Source: an uncultured Planococcus sp.
GTDB lineage: Bacteria; Bacillota; Bacilli; Bacillales_A; Planococcaceae
Direction: 5' to 3'
NCBI GenBank assembly: GCA_947493585.1
Contig: CANLRI010000008.1
Location: 1 to 64,000 of the forward strand
DNA: 64,000 nt
Part shown: one piece after another, positions 54,857 to 63,329 of the stretch
Layout: every line of letters begins with the position of its first letter
Numbering within the stretch: the stretch's first letter is position 1
The notes under the pieces: model-generated
What the model saw: only the letters and a program-made list of their open reading frames with translations
Database searches by the model: none
What the model was told of the DNA's origin: nothing
Program-made: the position numbers and the translations under genes

Positions 54857-55039
54857 TCATGCCCGAACTTCTTCGCATAGGTCTTCAGCTGGGATGGTCA
54901 TACGAGCGTGCTTACCACCATGAGCTATCGATCGTTCACTTAGTGAGTTGTGAGAATCTTCTCCAAGAACCGGAACACCGAACCGATTTGCCTTTTCGTC
55001 CCGCTTGACGAATCCGTCAGACGTGATTCCACCGGTCAC
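54857..55039 (-). CDS. Small protein of unknown function, paired with the repeat cassette
   Basis: A 60-codon frame from GTG reads MTGGITSDGFVKRDEKANRF, a middle part, and SERSIAHGGKHARM with EEV near the end. It resembles the broken frame at 54136-54298. The duplication with the adjoining repeat cassette supports a real gene, but there is no clear ribosome site and no known motif. It may be a regulator acting on the GTTCC sites; that is speculation. Confidence 0.35.
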   Translation of the reverse strand: MTGGITSDGFVKRDEKANRFGVPVLGEDSHNSLSERSIAHGGKHARMTIPAEDLCEEVRA

Positions 55040-55565
55040 GCATCCAGTACAAAACGAACCAAATCCAATGTCTTTTATGGATTTTTAGCCGTTTAATGGG
55101 ACATCATTGAATGCGTATCTGCGATTTGACGCCTATGTCATAAACGACTGAAGCTTTAATTTTTGCACTAATATGAACACTGCGGAAAGACAAATCTTAG
55201 AATAGGAACTGGGACAACTCTTTGAAAATTGTCTAGTGCTGTAAACTAAAACGTATATACGCCGCGTAGTAACCCCTTTTTTACGTGGCTAATTCAATTT
55301 TTATAATACTCTGCAAGTTTTGAAGTGATGAGTACATATTATTTTATCCGAGACCTTTCCGAGCAGCCTATTTAAATGCAAAATCACTAATTGAACCCTA
55401 TTCGCTTTTCCTACAACTCACTCTATTTACACGGAATCTTTATCTTAGGAAAAACTAAGAGTACGCTTCTTGTTTCAAATTTGTAGAGGGATTCTTGTTC
55501 TGTAATGTTTTTCTGAATATCTATAAATATGATAAGTATTTTTAACTTACACAATAAGTAGACTG
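55040..55565. other. Non-coding region upstream of the partition operon
   Basis: About 525 bp, AT-rich toward the right. A single GGAAC core lies at 55205. No gene was recognised. Confidence 0.45.
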
Positions 55566-55595
55566 GTCTACAAGTAGATTAATCTACTTGTAGAC
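55566..55595. promoter_or_regulatory. Perfect 30-bp palindrome, likely operator of parA
   Basis: GTCTACAAGTAGATT followed by its exact complement. It is built from the same TCTACAAGTAGAT units that form the array at 57002-57414, and lies about 150 bp before parA. It is probably bound by the ribbon-helix-helix partner for autoregulation, or is a second centromere site. Confidence 0.75.
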
Positions 55596-55746
55596 GAATT
55601 GAGAAAAAGTCCGTTTTTTTCTGGGAGTTACATTGTATCTAAGGATTAAGAATGTTAAATTTAAATTATTAGTTTTATTGGGTTATCTACAAATCTACAA
55701 GCCTGTATAACAGTAGTTACCAGTTCTAAAATAAGGAGGCAACAGA

Positions 55747-56601
55747 ATGAGTAAATCTTGCACAGTAGTTACATTTGGAAATTTTAAAGGTGGAACCGGG
55801 AAAACCACAAATAGTACGATGATCGCTTATTGTTTAGCGAATATGGGTTACAAAGTGTTATTGAGTGATCAGGACCCGCAAGCAAATGCAACGAGTCTTT
55901 ACCTAAGAACGAAAACTCATCTGGAGGACGAAATCACGAGCTTTGAAAAGACACTGATGTCTGCAATTCAAAGTGAAGACTTAAGTACGATCGTCACACC
56001 AATTAAAGAGAATTTATATTTGCTGCCTAGCTTCAGTGATTTTGCCTTGTATCCAAAGTTTTTGGAGAAAAAGTTCGCCTCGGAAGTTGATCGCGTTCAA
56101 TTCTTTTCTTCCTTAATGGAACCATTAAAAAAAGACTTTGATTTTATTTTTATCGATGTTCCCCCTACCTTCTCCATCATTACGGACTCGGCGTTATACG
56201 CCTCTCAATATGTGGTGGTTGTTTTGCAGACTCAAGAACGGAGCTTGCAAGGAGCAGAAGCATTTACCAAATACCTTCAAACTTTAATCGATGACTATGA
56301 TGCAGATTTGGACATTTTAGGAATATTGCCAGTACTCTTGAAGAATCAAGCGCCTGTAGATACCTTAACTTTAGAAAATGCGAGAGAGATGTTTGGGGAA
56401 CACAACCTCTTCAAAGGTATCGTAAAGAATATGGAGCGGTTAAAACGATTTGACATGACCGGTATTACTGAGGACGATATGCATGATCGTAAAGTGATTT
56501 CGAATTATGCAGATGTAGCCAATGAGTTCTTGGAAAGGTTAAGAGCAGTGACAGATCCTGTAGATTTCCCTGTTCCACGGGAGGCGAATATAGATGTCTG
56601 A
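55747..56601 (+). CDS. parA: ParA family partition ATPase
   Basis: A 284-residue ParA/Soj-type ATPase that segregates plasmid copies. The deviant Walker A FKGGTGKTT is at residues 14-22, followed by LLSDQDPQANATSLYL, and the Walker B strand is FIFIDVPPTF near residue 138. It lacks the N-terminal helix-turn-helix of ParA type Ia, so autoregulation should fall to its partner. It has AAGGAGG before the ATG and overlaps the next gene by 8 bp. It resembles the RepB/ParA component of pAD1-like plasmids. Confidence 0.93.
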   Translation: MSKSCTVVTFGNFKGGTGKTTNSTMIAYCLANMGYKVLLSDQDPQANATSLYLRTKTHLEDEITSFEKTLMSAIQSEDLSTIVTPIKENLYLLPSFSDFALYPKFLEKKFASEVDRVQFFSSLMEPLKKDFDFIFIDVPPTFSIITDSALYASQYVVVVLQTQERSLQGAEAFTKYLQTLIDDYDADLDILGILPVLLKNQAPVDTLTLENAREMFGEHNLFKGIVKNMERLKRFDMTGITEDDMHDRKVISNYADVANEFLERLRAVTDPVDFPVPREANIDV

Positions 56602-56947
56602 TTTACTGAGAAAAAAGCCGAAAAAGATTGAAAGAAGTCCAACAGTAACACCAAAAACCACTTTTTCAGTGAATGATCTTCCACAACAGAGTAAAGAAGA
56701 AGTTATAGTAGAGAAAAAAGCAGCGCCCTCTAAACTAGGCGTGACAGAAAAAACAACAACTGTCCGTGTAAGCGTGTCGATGAAAAATAAACTGAATGCG
56801 CTGGTTACAATGGGAATCGCTGATACCGTGGACCAGCTGACCGATGTCTTGATAGACGAATATGTCACCAATATTTTATCCAAAGATGAAAAGAAACAAT
56901 TAGAAATTATTCTGGATCTCTATAAAAGTAAGTTGAATAAAAAGTAA
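56594..56947 (+). CDS. Ribbon-helix-helix centromere-binding partner of ParA (DUF5388-like)
   Basis: A 117-residue protein. The first 60 residues are basic and disordered, and the rest forms a ribbon-helix-helix: TTTVRVSVSMKNKLNALVTMG, then VDQLTDVLIDEYVTNILSKDEKKQ. It overlaps parA by 8 bp, as partition partner genes do. Related RepC/omega-type proteins bind arrays of short direct and inverted repeats and stimulate ParA. The TGTAGAT-type array directly downstream is its probable binding site. Confidence 0.85.
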   Translation: MSDLLRKKPKKIERSPTVTPKTTFSVNDLPQQSKEEVIVEKKAAPSKLGVTEKTTTVRVSVSMKNKLNALVTMGIADTVDQLTDVLIDEYVTNILSKDEKKQLEIILDLYKSKLNKK

Positions 56948-56978
56948 GAGCGAAAATTATATTTTCGCTCTTACTTTT
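56944..56978 (+). terminator. Terminator of the partition operon
   Basis: GTAAGAGCGAAAAT pairs perfectly with its complement over 14 bp around a three-base loop, followed by TTTTATTTT. It starts within the final stop region of the gene. Confidence 0.9.
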
Positions 56979-57001
56979 ATTTTCGAGAAAATTAAAACTC
57001 G

Positions 57002-57414
57002 TCTACAAGTAGATTTGTAGACTTGTAGATTAATCTACAAGTAGATTTGTAGATTAAACTTTTAATTTTAAAAGTTAAAAGTAGATTTGTAGATTGGTCT
57101 ACAAGTAGATTTGTAGATTTTCACTTCGGTCTTATGTCATTAAAGTAGATTTGTAGATTGGTCTACAAGTAGATTTGTAGATTTATACTGTTTCTTCAGG
57201 TTCAAAACCTTATTAAATAAGGAAATAACTATAGTTGTTCAATCTACAAATCTACAAATCTACAAGTAGATTTGTAGATTTGAAAAGCTGCAGAACAAAT
57301 TTTAAATCTACAAGTAGATTGGTCTACAAGTAGATCTGTAGATTAGTATGCGCATCTACAAGTAGATTTGTAGATTGGTTTACAAGTAGATTTGTAGATT
57401 TGTAGATCAATCTA
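57002..57414. repeat. Dense TGTAGAT/ATCTACA array, probable centromere or origin iterons
   Basis: Some thirty copies of TGTAGA or TCTACA fill 413 bp. A larger unit, AGTAGATTTGTAGATTGG followed by TCTACAAGTAGATTTGTAG, occurs at 57081 and 57145 (64 bp apart), and a variant at 57362. The array lies between the partition genes and rep, and its unit is also in the palindrome before parA. This position and structure fit a parS-type site for the ribbon-helix-helix protein, or the iterons of the replication protein. Confidence 0.88.
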
Positions 57415-57527
57415 CAGTTTTGTTAAACCCCTCAAAACCCTATTGTATAAGGGTTTTCGCTCTTCTATAATTTGAAACTAACAAAGCAAATGCTTTTTAG
57501 CTAAATGTTGGAAGGGGTAGGGGAGTC

Positions 57528-59039
57528 ATGAAGTGGAATCCAAAAATCCTTCAAGCAGTACTGCATGAAGGATTGAATACATATAAGAAGATAGGTTCCT
57601 CTGCCTCTCTTATACAACGTACCAAGACGCTAAAGAAAACCACTGAGCATAAAAAAGGCGCCATTTGTGTTACACGTTCGAAAGAAGATCTATCTACGCC
57701 CTTAGGCGTAAAAGGTTATGTAATAACCTCGAATGAAACCCTTTTGGAGGATTCTTTTATTCTTTCTCATTGGACTCCCAATGTATACAACTACTTAGGG
57801 TACTCTGACGAAGAAAGACGGCATCTCAAGGGACACACTGAAAAGAACCTACAGCAAATAAATACATTCGTCGTCGACATCGATACAAAAAAACAGCCGT
57901 ATACCGAAATCCTCACTGCTGCGCTTGATCATAGCGTGGGAATTCCTACACTTATCCTGGAGACGCCGAACGGGTTTCAGGTCTATTTTGTGTTGGAAAC
58001 CCCGCTGTTCATCAGTAACCTAAATGATTTTCGTGGATTAAAAGTGGCTAAACGCATTTCTGAGAATATCCGGCGCAGTTTGGCCAACGTCCTGCAGGGT
58101 GTCGACCTGTCCTGCAACGACTTTGGTTTTTTCCGCATGCCAAATGAACAAAATGTCCGCTGGTTCTCGGAAGAGATGGTCTTTTCTATGCACGACCTTA
58201 TCGCCTGGTCAAAACGACAAGACGATGATCAGAACCGAGGTTTGTTTTTGGTGGAACCGAAAGGGGAGGGAATTGACCCTACCCAGGCTGAATGGTTCCA
58301 GGAATTGCTGGCTGCACGTCATGTGAAAGGAAGCCACGGACAGATCGGACGTGACAATCTCATGTATACGCTTGCGCTGGCCTGTTACAGCGCTGGAAAA
58401 GGACAGGGAGAGACACTAGACCTGTTGGATGAATACAATTCTTATTTGGATATTCCTCTGCGGCACAGCGAGGTTCAGAAAGTGGTCAAGAGCGCTTACA
58501 AGGGCCGTTTTAAAGGTGCAAGCCAAATATACATCCAAGCACTGCTAGACACTTGGCTTCCAGGGAAGAATGTACCGGTAACGCCCCATATAGGAGGCTG
58601 GTATAAATTTAAGAAAGAACGGAAAGATCGCGTTCGTAGTCATTACGATGAGTGGGAAGAAGATTTACTGGTCTATATCCAAGCAGAGACCAGTACAATC
58701 CAACCGATAAAATGGACAACGCAGAGCGCATTATGCGAAGCAATCGGAATTCCACGCAGTACGTTCAATGAACTGATCCGCAAGTCGAAGAAAATTCTGA
58801 TCAAACGAATTGGAAAAGGCCGCAGCGCCCAGACGGGATTGACTTCTGTCGCTGTGCTTCTTCAGTGTGCACTCGAATTCAACCAGAAACACCGAGCCTT
58901 ATACTACGACGCCGTTGCTTTGATGAGTGGAGTCAATCAGAATAAAAACGCACTGCGAGAGTTTGAATATGAGTTGGAGCTGCTGAATCCCTTCTCTGAA
59001 ATACCATTCGCATCTGGAAAAAAATTCAATTCTTCTTAA
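57528..59039 (+). CDS. rep: Plasmid replication protein with primase-polymerase and PriCT-like domains
   Basis: A 503-residue protein. FVVDIDTK at about residues 114-121 gives the paired acidic residues of an archaeo-eukaryotic primase fold. ETPNGFQVYFVLETP follows, then CNDFGFFRMPNEQN. A PriCT-like helical domain (RDNLMYTLALACYSAG, RHSEVQKVVKSAYKGRF) and a C-terminal helix-turn-helix (ALCEAIGIPRSTFNELIRKSKK) complete it. Such proteins initiate replication of many large plasmids of Gram-positive bacteria. It follows the iteron-like array by about 110 bp and starts at ATG after GGAAGGGG. Confidence 0.88.
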   Translation: MKWNPKILQAVLHEGLNTYKKIGSSASLIQRTKTLKKTTEHKKGAICVTRSKEDLSTPLGVKGYVITSNETLLEDSFILSHWTPNVYNYLGYSDEERRHLKGHTEKNLQQINTFVVDIDTKKQPYTEILTAALDHSVGIPTLILETPNGFQVYFVLETPLFISNLNDFRGLKVAKRISENIRRSLANVLQGVDLSCNDFGFFRMPNEQNVRWFSEEMVFSMHDLIAWSKRQDDDQNRGLFLVEPKGEGIDPTQAEWFQELLAARHVKGSHGQIGRDNLMYTLALACYSAGKGQGETLDLLDEYNSYLDIPLRHSEVQKVVKSAYKGRFKGASQIYIQALLDTWLPGKNVPVTPHIGGWYKFKKERKDRVRSHYDEWEEDLLVYIQAETSTIQPIKWTTQSALCEAIGIPRSTFNELIRKSKKILIKRIGKGRSAQTGLTSVAVLLQCALEFNQKHRALYYDAVALMSGVNQNKNALREFEYELELLNPFSEIPFASGKKFNSS

Positions 59040-59575
59040 TTGTCCAGTCTGCCATTACATATCTGTATACGTGGTTTATTCGCTCTGTTTTTTAGTTGTT
59101 TTGTATATCCTAGTATGATTTTTGTTGAGGTAAGTGGGCTTGTTTAAATTAGTTATCGAGAAAATAATTCCTGTTGAATTCGATTTAAAGTCCTTATAGT
59201 CCCTATAGATAGATCCGTGTGTTTGGAGATATTAAATGTGATTCTTGAAGGTTAACAAGTCATTATGTCCAGAGTGGATACACATGAAGATAAAAAGTTT
59301 AATAAGTTTAGTTTTTTGACTAGGTCAAAGAGAAGGAAAATGATATTAGTCAGACAGTTTTGCAAACCCTTTTGATGGAGGTACCAAGTTTTACTTTGGT
59401 AAGAATAAGAATTAATGATATGCATAGAGAGATTCAAAGAGTATTTGGTCATGTCCCTTGAAGTATTAGTAAAACATATAACAAAACGCTGGATGTTCAG
59501 CTTTATTGGGAATAATTGGATATTTTAGTAATATTAAATTATAATAGGAGTGATTAAAAATCAGGGGTGATTAAA
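59040..59575. other. Intergenic, no gene recognised
   Basis: About 535 bp of AT-rich DNA between rep and a small ribbon-helix-helix gene. No repeats of the TGTAGAT family extend into it. Confidence 0.45.
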
Positions 59576-59785
59576 ATGCAAGGAAACGATAAATCTTCTG
59601 TTACCGTGAAAAAACATACTCGGCGTAAATTGAATGCTCTATCTATTTTGCGTGAGGGAAGTACATTGGATCATATTGTAGATAATTTAATTGAACATTA
59701 TATATGCACTGGTTTGACTAAAAAAGAAAAGAAGGAGTTTGATTTACTTATGAAGTTATTAGAACAACAAGATAAAAATTTTTAA
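59576..59785 (+). CDS. Stand-alone small ribbon-helix-helix protein
   Basis: The GTG at 59567 opens the longest frame, but GGGG at 59563-59566 is spaced for the ATG at 59576, giving 69 residues. It aligns with the C-terminal half of the ParA partner at 56594: KSSVTVKKHTRRKLNALSIL, then LDHIVDNLIEHYICTGLTKKEKKEFDLL. The disordered N-terminus is missing. It may compete for the same repeats, regulate copy number, or be a leftover duplicate. Confidence 0.75.
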   Translation: MQGNDKSSVTVKKHTRRKLNALSILREGSTLDHIVDNLIEHYICTGLTKKEKKEFDLLMKLLEQQDKNF

Positions 59786-60102
59786 TTAATCTTCACTAAA
59801 CTTACTAAAGTATCTTTAAGTTTCCTGCGGTGAATTGTAGAGCTATATAAAAAAGAGAGGAATCATTATCTTATTAGAGTGATTTTCTTCTCTTAGCCAT
59901 GTAAATCAAAGTGTAAATAGAATATAGTGAAAAACGTTTAAAAAGGGCTAGAAATTATTACTTAATCTTTTTTGTTTATACTTTAAAACTTTATGGTTGA
60001 ATTAAATTTTATTCTCAATTTTCGTGAGCTAAAGGTGATCAGTATTCAGAGAAAATTAGATACTAACCTGTTAAACTAATTAAAAAAGGCAGGGGAATGA
60101 AC
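59786..60102. other. Intergenic, no gene recognised
   Basis: About 315 bp with no gene or repeat seen; promoter of the next gene lies here. Confidence 0.4.
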
Positions 60103-60945
60103 ATGTTGTATGGCTATGAGAAGTATCGATTAAATGCAGGTATTTCTCCTGGAACTTTGGTGACTGAAATGGAGTTCTTGAAGTCATTTTTGCGTTATGT
60201 GAACATACGTAACAACAAGCAGCTGGAACCGTATGAACTTCGTCCCGCGGATGTTCGTGCGTTCTTGGATCAGGAGAAGGAAAAAGGACTGAAAGCTACC
60301 ACAATCAAACGGAAGTTGTCCCACATCCGTCAGTATTTCCATTATTTGTGGAAGATAGGGAAGGTACCGGTTGATTTCATGCCGAAATTTGAATATCAGT
60401 TGGTTATAGAGAAACCAGTGGCGCAGCTTATGTATGTGGAATTTATGCAGGAAAAGAAAAAGGTGCTGCAGCATCCGACTTTGATGTTGAACGCGAAGCT
60501 TTATTTCCTGTTCGCAATGCTCGGGTTCAGAATGAAGGAGATTGAAAGGATACGCAGTAGGCATTTTCGTGATCTAGGAGACCGAGTGGAAATGAACTTT
60601 GTGACATCACAAGATGTGTTTTGGCGGTTGGTTTTTGAGGATCCGACAGAAGTAGCTTTACTTGTGCAGGCGATGGAGCGAGCAGTTTTTCGAGAGCATG
60701 ATTACTTGGTCGCGTCGGATAAGAAACATGGATCGGATTATGTACGTAACAACATGAAGGATATCTATTCAAATTTAACGGCCTTGTTGCCGAAGCCATT
60801 TAAGACAGAAGAGGTGCGGATTGCCTATATTTACGACTTGTATAAAGTTCAGGAGAAGTCGTTTGATGAAATGGTGGGATTATTAGGCATCACGCCATCG
60901 TCCCTTACATCGGCCTTAAAGCTAGTTTTTGAGCGTTATAAATAA
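60103..60945 (+). CDS. Tyrosine-recombinase-like protein lacking most catalytic residues
   Basis: AGGGG fits the ATG at 60103, giving 280 residues. The N-terminal SAM-like core-binding domain is clear (GTLVTEMEFLKSFLRYV, TTIKRKLSHIRQYFHYLWK). The C-terminal domain keeps one arginine in LGFRMKEIERI. The HxLR box is replaced by EEVRIAYIYDLYK, and the LGH...Y box by LLGITPSSLTSAL. It therefore probably binds DNA without recombining it. Such proteins can act in plasmid replication or partition. It lies between replication and toxin-antitoxin genes. Confidence 0.8.
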   Translation: MLYGYEKYRLNAGISPGTLVTEMEFLKSFLRYVNIRNNKQLEPYELRPADVRAFLDQEKEKGLKATTIKRKLSHIRQYFHYLWKIGKVPVDFMPKFEYQLVIEKPVAQLMYVEFMQEKKKVLQHPTLMLNAKLYFLFAMLGFRMKEIERIRSRHFRDLGDRVEMNFVTSQDVFWRLVFEDPTEVALLVQAMERAVFREHDYLVASDKKHGSDYVRNNMKDIYSNLTALLPKPFKTEEVRIAYIYDLYKVQEKSFDEMVGLLGITPSSLTSALKLVFERYK

Positions 60946-61120
60946 AGGGTAATGATTACCCGAACTTTTAAGTGAAATATATTATTCTGTAGCTAGTCTC
61001 CTCAGCAATCTGTGCTGAATGTTTTAATTTTTAAAATGCAATCCAATCGTTAAAAACTGTTTCATTCAATGTCGAGATACTAAGCGGAGAAAAAAGAGCA
61101 GCAAGAATGTAAGTAAGCGA

Positions 61121-61522
61121 ATGAAGGCTTTAATTTTGGAATACAAGCCCATTAACAATGAGGGTAACTCGATTTGCATTCACCAAGAAAATCTATTAAC
61201 TGAAATAGAAAAGAAGACTGTTCTCCCAATGATGAGGATGGTCAAATCGGCTGACGAAGAGAATAAAGTTTATGAGCTTTATATTCAAGAATTTTATGAC
61301 TTACTCGGGATACAAGGATTGGACAGCAATTTGCAGTTTGAAGAAATTATAGATGAATTACTATCTAAACTAGTGGAGATTTCACGCGAAAACGTAGGGA
61401 AGGTGATGACTCACTGGATAGTGAGTGTTAGATATATAGAAGACTCCGAAGTGGTTCAAGTTAGACTACCAGCAGATCTCAAACCATATTTTCTACAATT
61501 TAAGAAATATCTCGCGCTTTAA
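61121..61522 (+). CDS. Truncated Rep_3-like replication initiator, N-terminal winged-helix domain only
   Basis: A 133-residue protein ending in VRLPADLKPYFLQFKKYLAL, which closely recalls the end of the first winged-helix domain of Rep_3/RepB initiators (FxPxLKPYLLQLK). The segment VYELYIQEFYDLLGIQG and the helix LLSKLVEISREN also fit. Full initiators have a second winged helix and about 250-350 residues, absent here. No ribosome site is visible. It could be a relic of a second replicon or a small regulator derived from one. Confidence 0.65.
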   Translation: MKALILEYKPINNEGNSICIHQENLLTEIEKKTVLPMMRMVKSADEENKVYELYIQEFYDLLGIQGLDSNLQFEEIIDELLSKLVEISRENVGKVMTHWIVSVRYIEDSEVVQVRLPADLKPYFLQFKKYLAL

Positions 61523-61596
61523 AGAATTCAGTAATACAGGACTAGAAACGAAACACTTTGCATTGTATAGGCTCACTTTTAAGTCTGAATGTCACC

Positions 61597-61640
61597 AAAA
61601 AACAGATACTGTCTCTTCTCAGAGATAGTACCTGTTTTTT
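61597..61640. terminator. Bidirectional terminator
   Basis: AAAAACAGATACTGTCTCT and AGAGATAGTACCTGTTTTTT pair with small mismatches. The T-runs on both strands serve relE and the truncated rep gene. Confidence 0.85.
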
Positions 61641-61902
61641 ATGCATAGATATCTTTTCGATGTCCGACATCAATGATAGTGATAATAATTTTGTCATCTT
61701 CGATTAACGCCAGTATACGATAATCTCCAACGCGATAACGCCATTTTCCTTTGTGATTTGCGATCAAGGCTTTGCCCTGTGTACGGGGGTCAGTTGAATT
61801 CTGTAAGTTTTTCTCGATCCAACCAATCAATAGGGAGGCTTGATACCGGTCCATTTTCTTTAATTTCTTTAAGGCTACATCTGAGAAACGAACTTCATAC
61901 AT
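61639..61902 (-). CDS. relE: RelE/ParE-superfamily toxin
   Basis: An 87-residue toxin: MYEVRFSDVALKKLKKMDRY, then RTQGKALIANHKGKWRYRVGDYRILALIEDD and VGHRKDIY. This is the RelE fold, with basic residues in the KWRYRVGDYRI strand that in RelE contact mRNA on the ribosome. It lies 6 bp after its antitoxin gene. It would cut mRNA when the antitoxin decays and so stabilise the plasmid. Confidence 0.95.
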   Translation of the reverse strand: MYEVRFSDVALKKLKKMDRYQASLLIGWIEKNLQNSTDPRTQGKALIANHKGKWRYRVGDYRILALIEDDKIIITIIDVGHRKDIYA

Positions 61903-61908
61903 AATGAC

Positions 61909-62121
61909 TTATAAACCCAATTCGTTTTTTACATCGTCCAAAGAATGTGTGGTTTCCATACTGGCTAGGACCTGGTCGAAGTTCTCGACGTCAAATTCAT
62001 CTTCAATTTTTTCTATGATGGCATTTCGCATCAACTCAGAGACAGAGCTGTTTTTTAGTTTGGCGTAATCGCGAATGAGTTTGCCATCACGTTCATCGAC
62101 ACGCAAGGATATGGTAGTCAT
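61909..62121 (-). CDS. relB: RelB-family antitoxin
   Basis: The ATG at 62121 follows GAGGAGG; a longer frame has no site. The 70-residue protein has a ribbon-helix-helix DNA-binding start (TTISLRVDERDGKLIRDYAKL, SVSELMRNAIIEKIE) and an acidic tail (LDDVKNELGL) that wraps the toxin. It precedes relE and would repress the operon with it. Confidence 0.93.
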   Translation of the reverse strand: MTTISLRVDERDGKLIRDYAKLKNSSVSELMRNAIIEKIEDEFDVENFDQVLASMETTHSLDDVKNELGL

Positions 62122-62476
62122 GGTCAAAACCTCCTCTAGTTCTTTGTGATACATTGTATTACATTTTGAGGCGTTTGTAAATCATTTTGCCCAAGCTATT
62201 TCTCTTTTCCCGCGCGGTATTGGAGAACTTTCTTTTAGTATTTAATCAGCATGTCCAATCGTTCGGGGAAATAAAGTATCTTTCCGCGGCCACCAATGCC
62301 GCTATGAAGTCACGGCGATGCTCACGAGGGAATTGTTTACCGCTCGTTAAAAACTAAAGGAGGCATTGGAGGGGAGTGGTAATATCCCCCTAGAAGGATG
62401 ATTTATTTGGACTGAGACTTCCACTATGTGCACCCTGAATACCAACGACGCGTGTAGAAAATGAAGTGGACACTCG
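62122..62476. other. Intergenic, promoter of relBE and unassigned DNA
   Basis: No gene recognised in about 355 bp. The GC-rich right half ends at an insertion-sequence remnant and may contain more of its eroded sequence. Confidence 0.4.
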
Positions 62477-62735
62477 ATGTCCCCCAGGGGGAACTGTCTC
62501 GACAACGCCCCATCTAATCATTTTTGGGCCACTTTAAAGATGAGGGCAAGTTTGAACAATCAACCAGTCTGCCCGCTGAATTGAAGAAGTTGGTGGATGA
62601 TTGCATGGAATATTACAAAGAGACACGTAAGCAATGGAATCTAAAAAAGATGACTTCGGTACCCGAGTCATCTGCTCGCAGCCTAGCTGCCGGGTGCTTT
62701 TATTAAATTGTCCACTAAATGTGGCTCAGTTCACA
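62477..62735 (+). mobile_element. IS3-family (IS150-like) transposase remnant
   Basis: The C-terminal third of an IS3 OrfB is readable: MSPRGNCLDNAPSNHF, then LGHFKDEGKFEQSTSLPAEL and CMEYYKETRKQWNLKKMT, against the usual MSRKGNCLDNAPIESFFGHFKDE and QWNLKKMTPVQ. A T5 run at 62521-62525 causes a one-base frame change between the first two parts. After KKMT the sequence degenerates, followed by a hairpin and by TGTCCACTAAATGTGG, which may be the terminal repeat. The 5-prime part of the element is gone. Confidence 0.8.
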
Positions 62736-62786
62736 TTGTAAAGAGGCGTGACAGGCTCGATTACTTTAGGGATTACCGAAAGTTCA

Positions 62787-63065
62787 CTACTTTCTGAGAT
62801 TCTGCAATTCCTCCAAGAGGAGGGCTGCACCTTTCGGACTTAGATGAAGTCCTTTCGCATACGTTGATTCAAAGTTTTCGTCTAAAATTTCACCCGTAAT
62901 CGAACATGCTTTTTCCGTCTGATATTTACGCAAAATGATTCGATCGTCTTCTACAAATATTTCCATGGCATCCCCAACGGAGACACCAAGCGCTCTTCTT
63001 AATTCAATCGGTGTGACAATTCGTCCTAATTGATCTATTTTCCGAACGATTCCTGTACTTTTCAT
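62787..63065 (-). CDS. AbrB family transcriptional regulator
   Basis: A 92-residue regulator with the swapped-hairpin AbrB domain at its start (GIVRKIDQLGRIVTPIELRRALGV, GDAMEIFVEDDRIILRKY). The C-terminal part, CSITGEILDENF then LLEELQNL, matches the AbrB/Abh multimerisation region. It is a transition-state type DNA-binding protein and a common passenger on Bacillales plasmids. GGAGATATC precedes its ATG. Confidence 0.93.
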   Translation of the reverse strand: MKSTGIVRKIDQLGRIVTPIELRRALGVSVGDAMEIFVEDDRIILRKYQTEKACSITGEILDENFESTYAKGLHLSPKGAALLLEELQNLRK

Positions 63066-63105
63066 GTGATATCTCCTTATAGAATGAATACTTAGAAAGG
63101 ACCCG

Positions 63106-63327
63106 TTAGTCTTCCCAGAGTTCGTCCATTAATTCTTCAATTTCTTTTCTTCGTTTTTCAGTTTCGGCTTCGAGAATGGTTACCTGATTGTCCTTGATTT
63201 CGATAAAGTCACCTGGTTTAGCAGCTTCTGGGAAGAGGTTCTTTTGGAAGTCTTGTGTCACCCCATCAATTTCTACCACGACAATGTCTTCTTCAAAACG
63301 GTCGATGATGCCTTTTAGTGGCTTCAT
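63106..63327 (-). CDS. DUF3006 family protein
   Basis: A 73-residue acidic protein: a small beta domain (GIIDRFEEDIVVVEIDG, PGDFIEIKDNQVTIL) and a charged C-terminal helix. DUF3006 genes regularly follow ComEC-like metallohydrolase genes, as here with a 2-bp gap, so the two probably act together. The function is unknown. Confidence 0.88.
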   Translation of the reverse strand: MKPLKGIIDRFEEDIVVVEIDGVTQDFQKNLFPEAAKPGDFIEIKDNQVTILEAETEKRRKEIEELMDELWED

Positions 63328-63329
63328 GA

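Noticed and set aside
54586..55008. 140-codon plus-strand frame ahead of the partition genes
   Set aside because: It starts inside the GTTCC cassette, has no ribosome site and no family-like sequence, and overlaps the better supported small minus-strand frame.
57002..57414. Possible CRISPR array, because of many short repeats
   Set aside because: The repeat units are heptad-like, palindromic and overlap. There are no unique spacers of even length and no cas genes.
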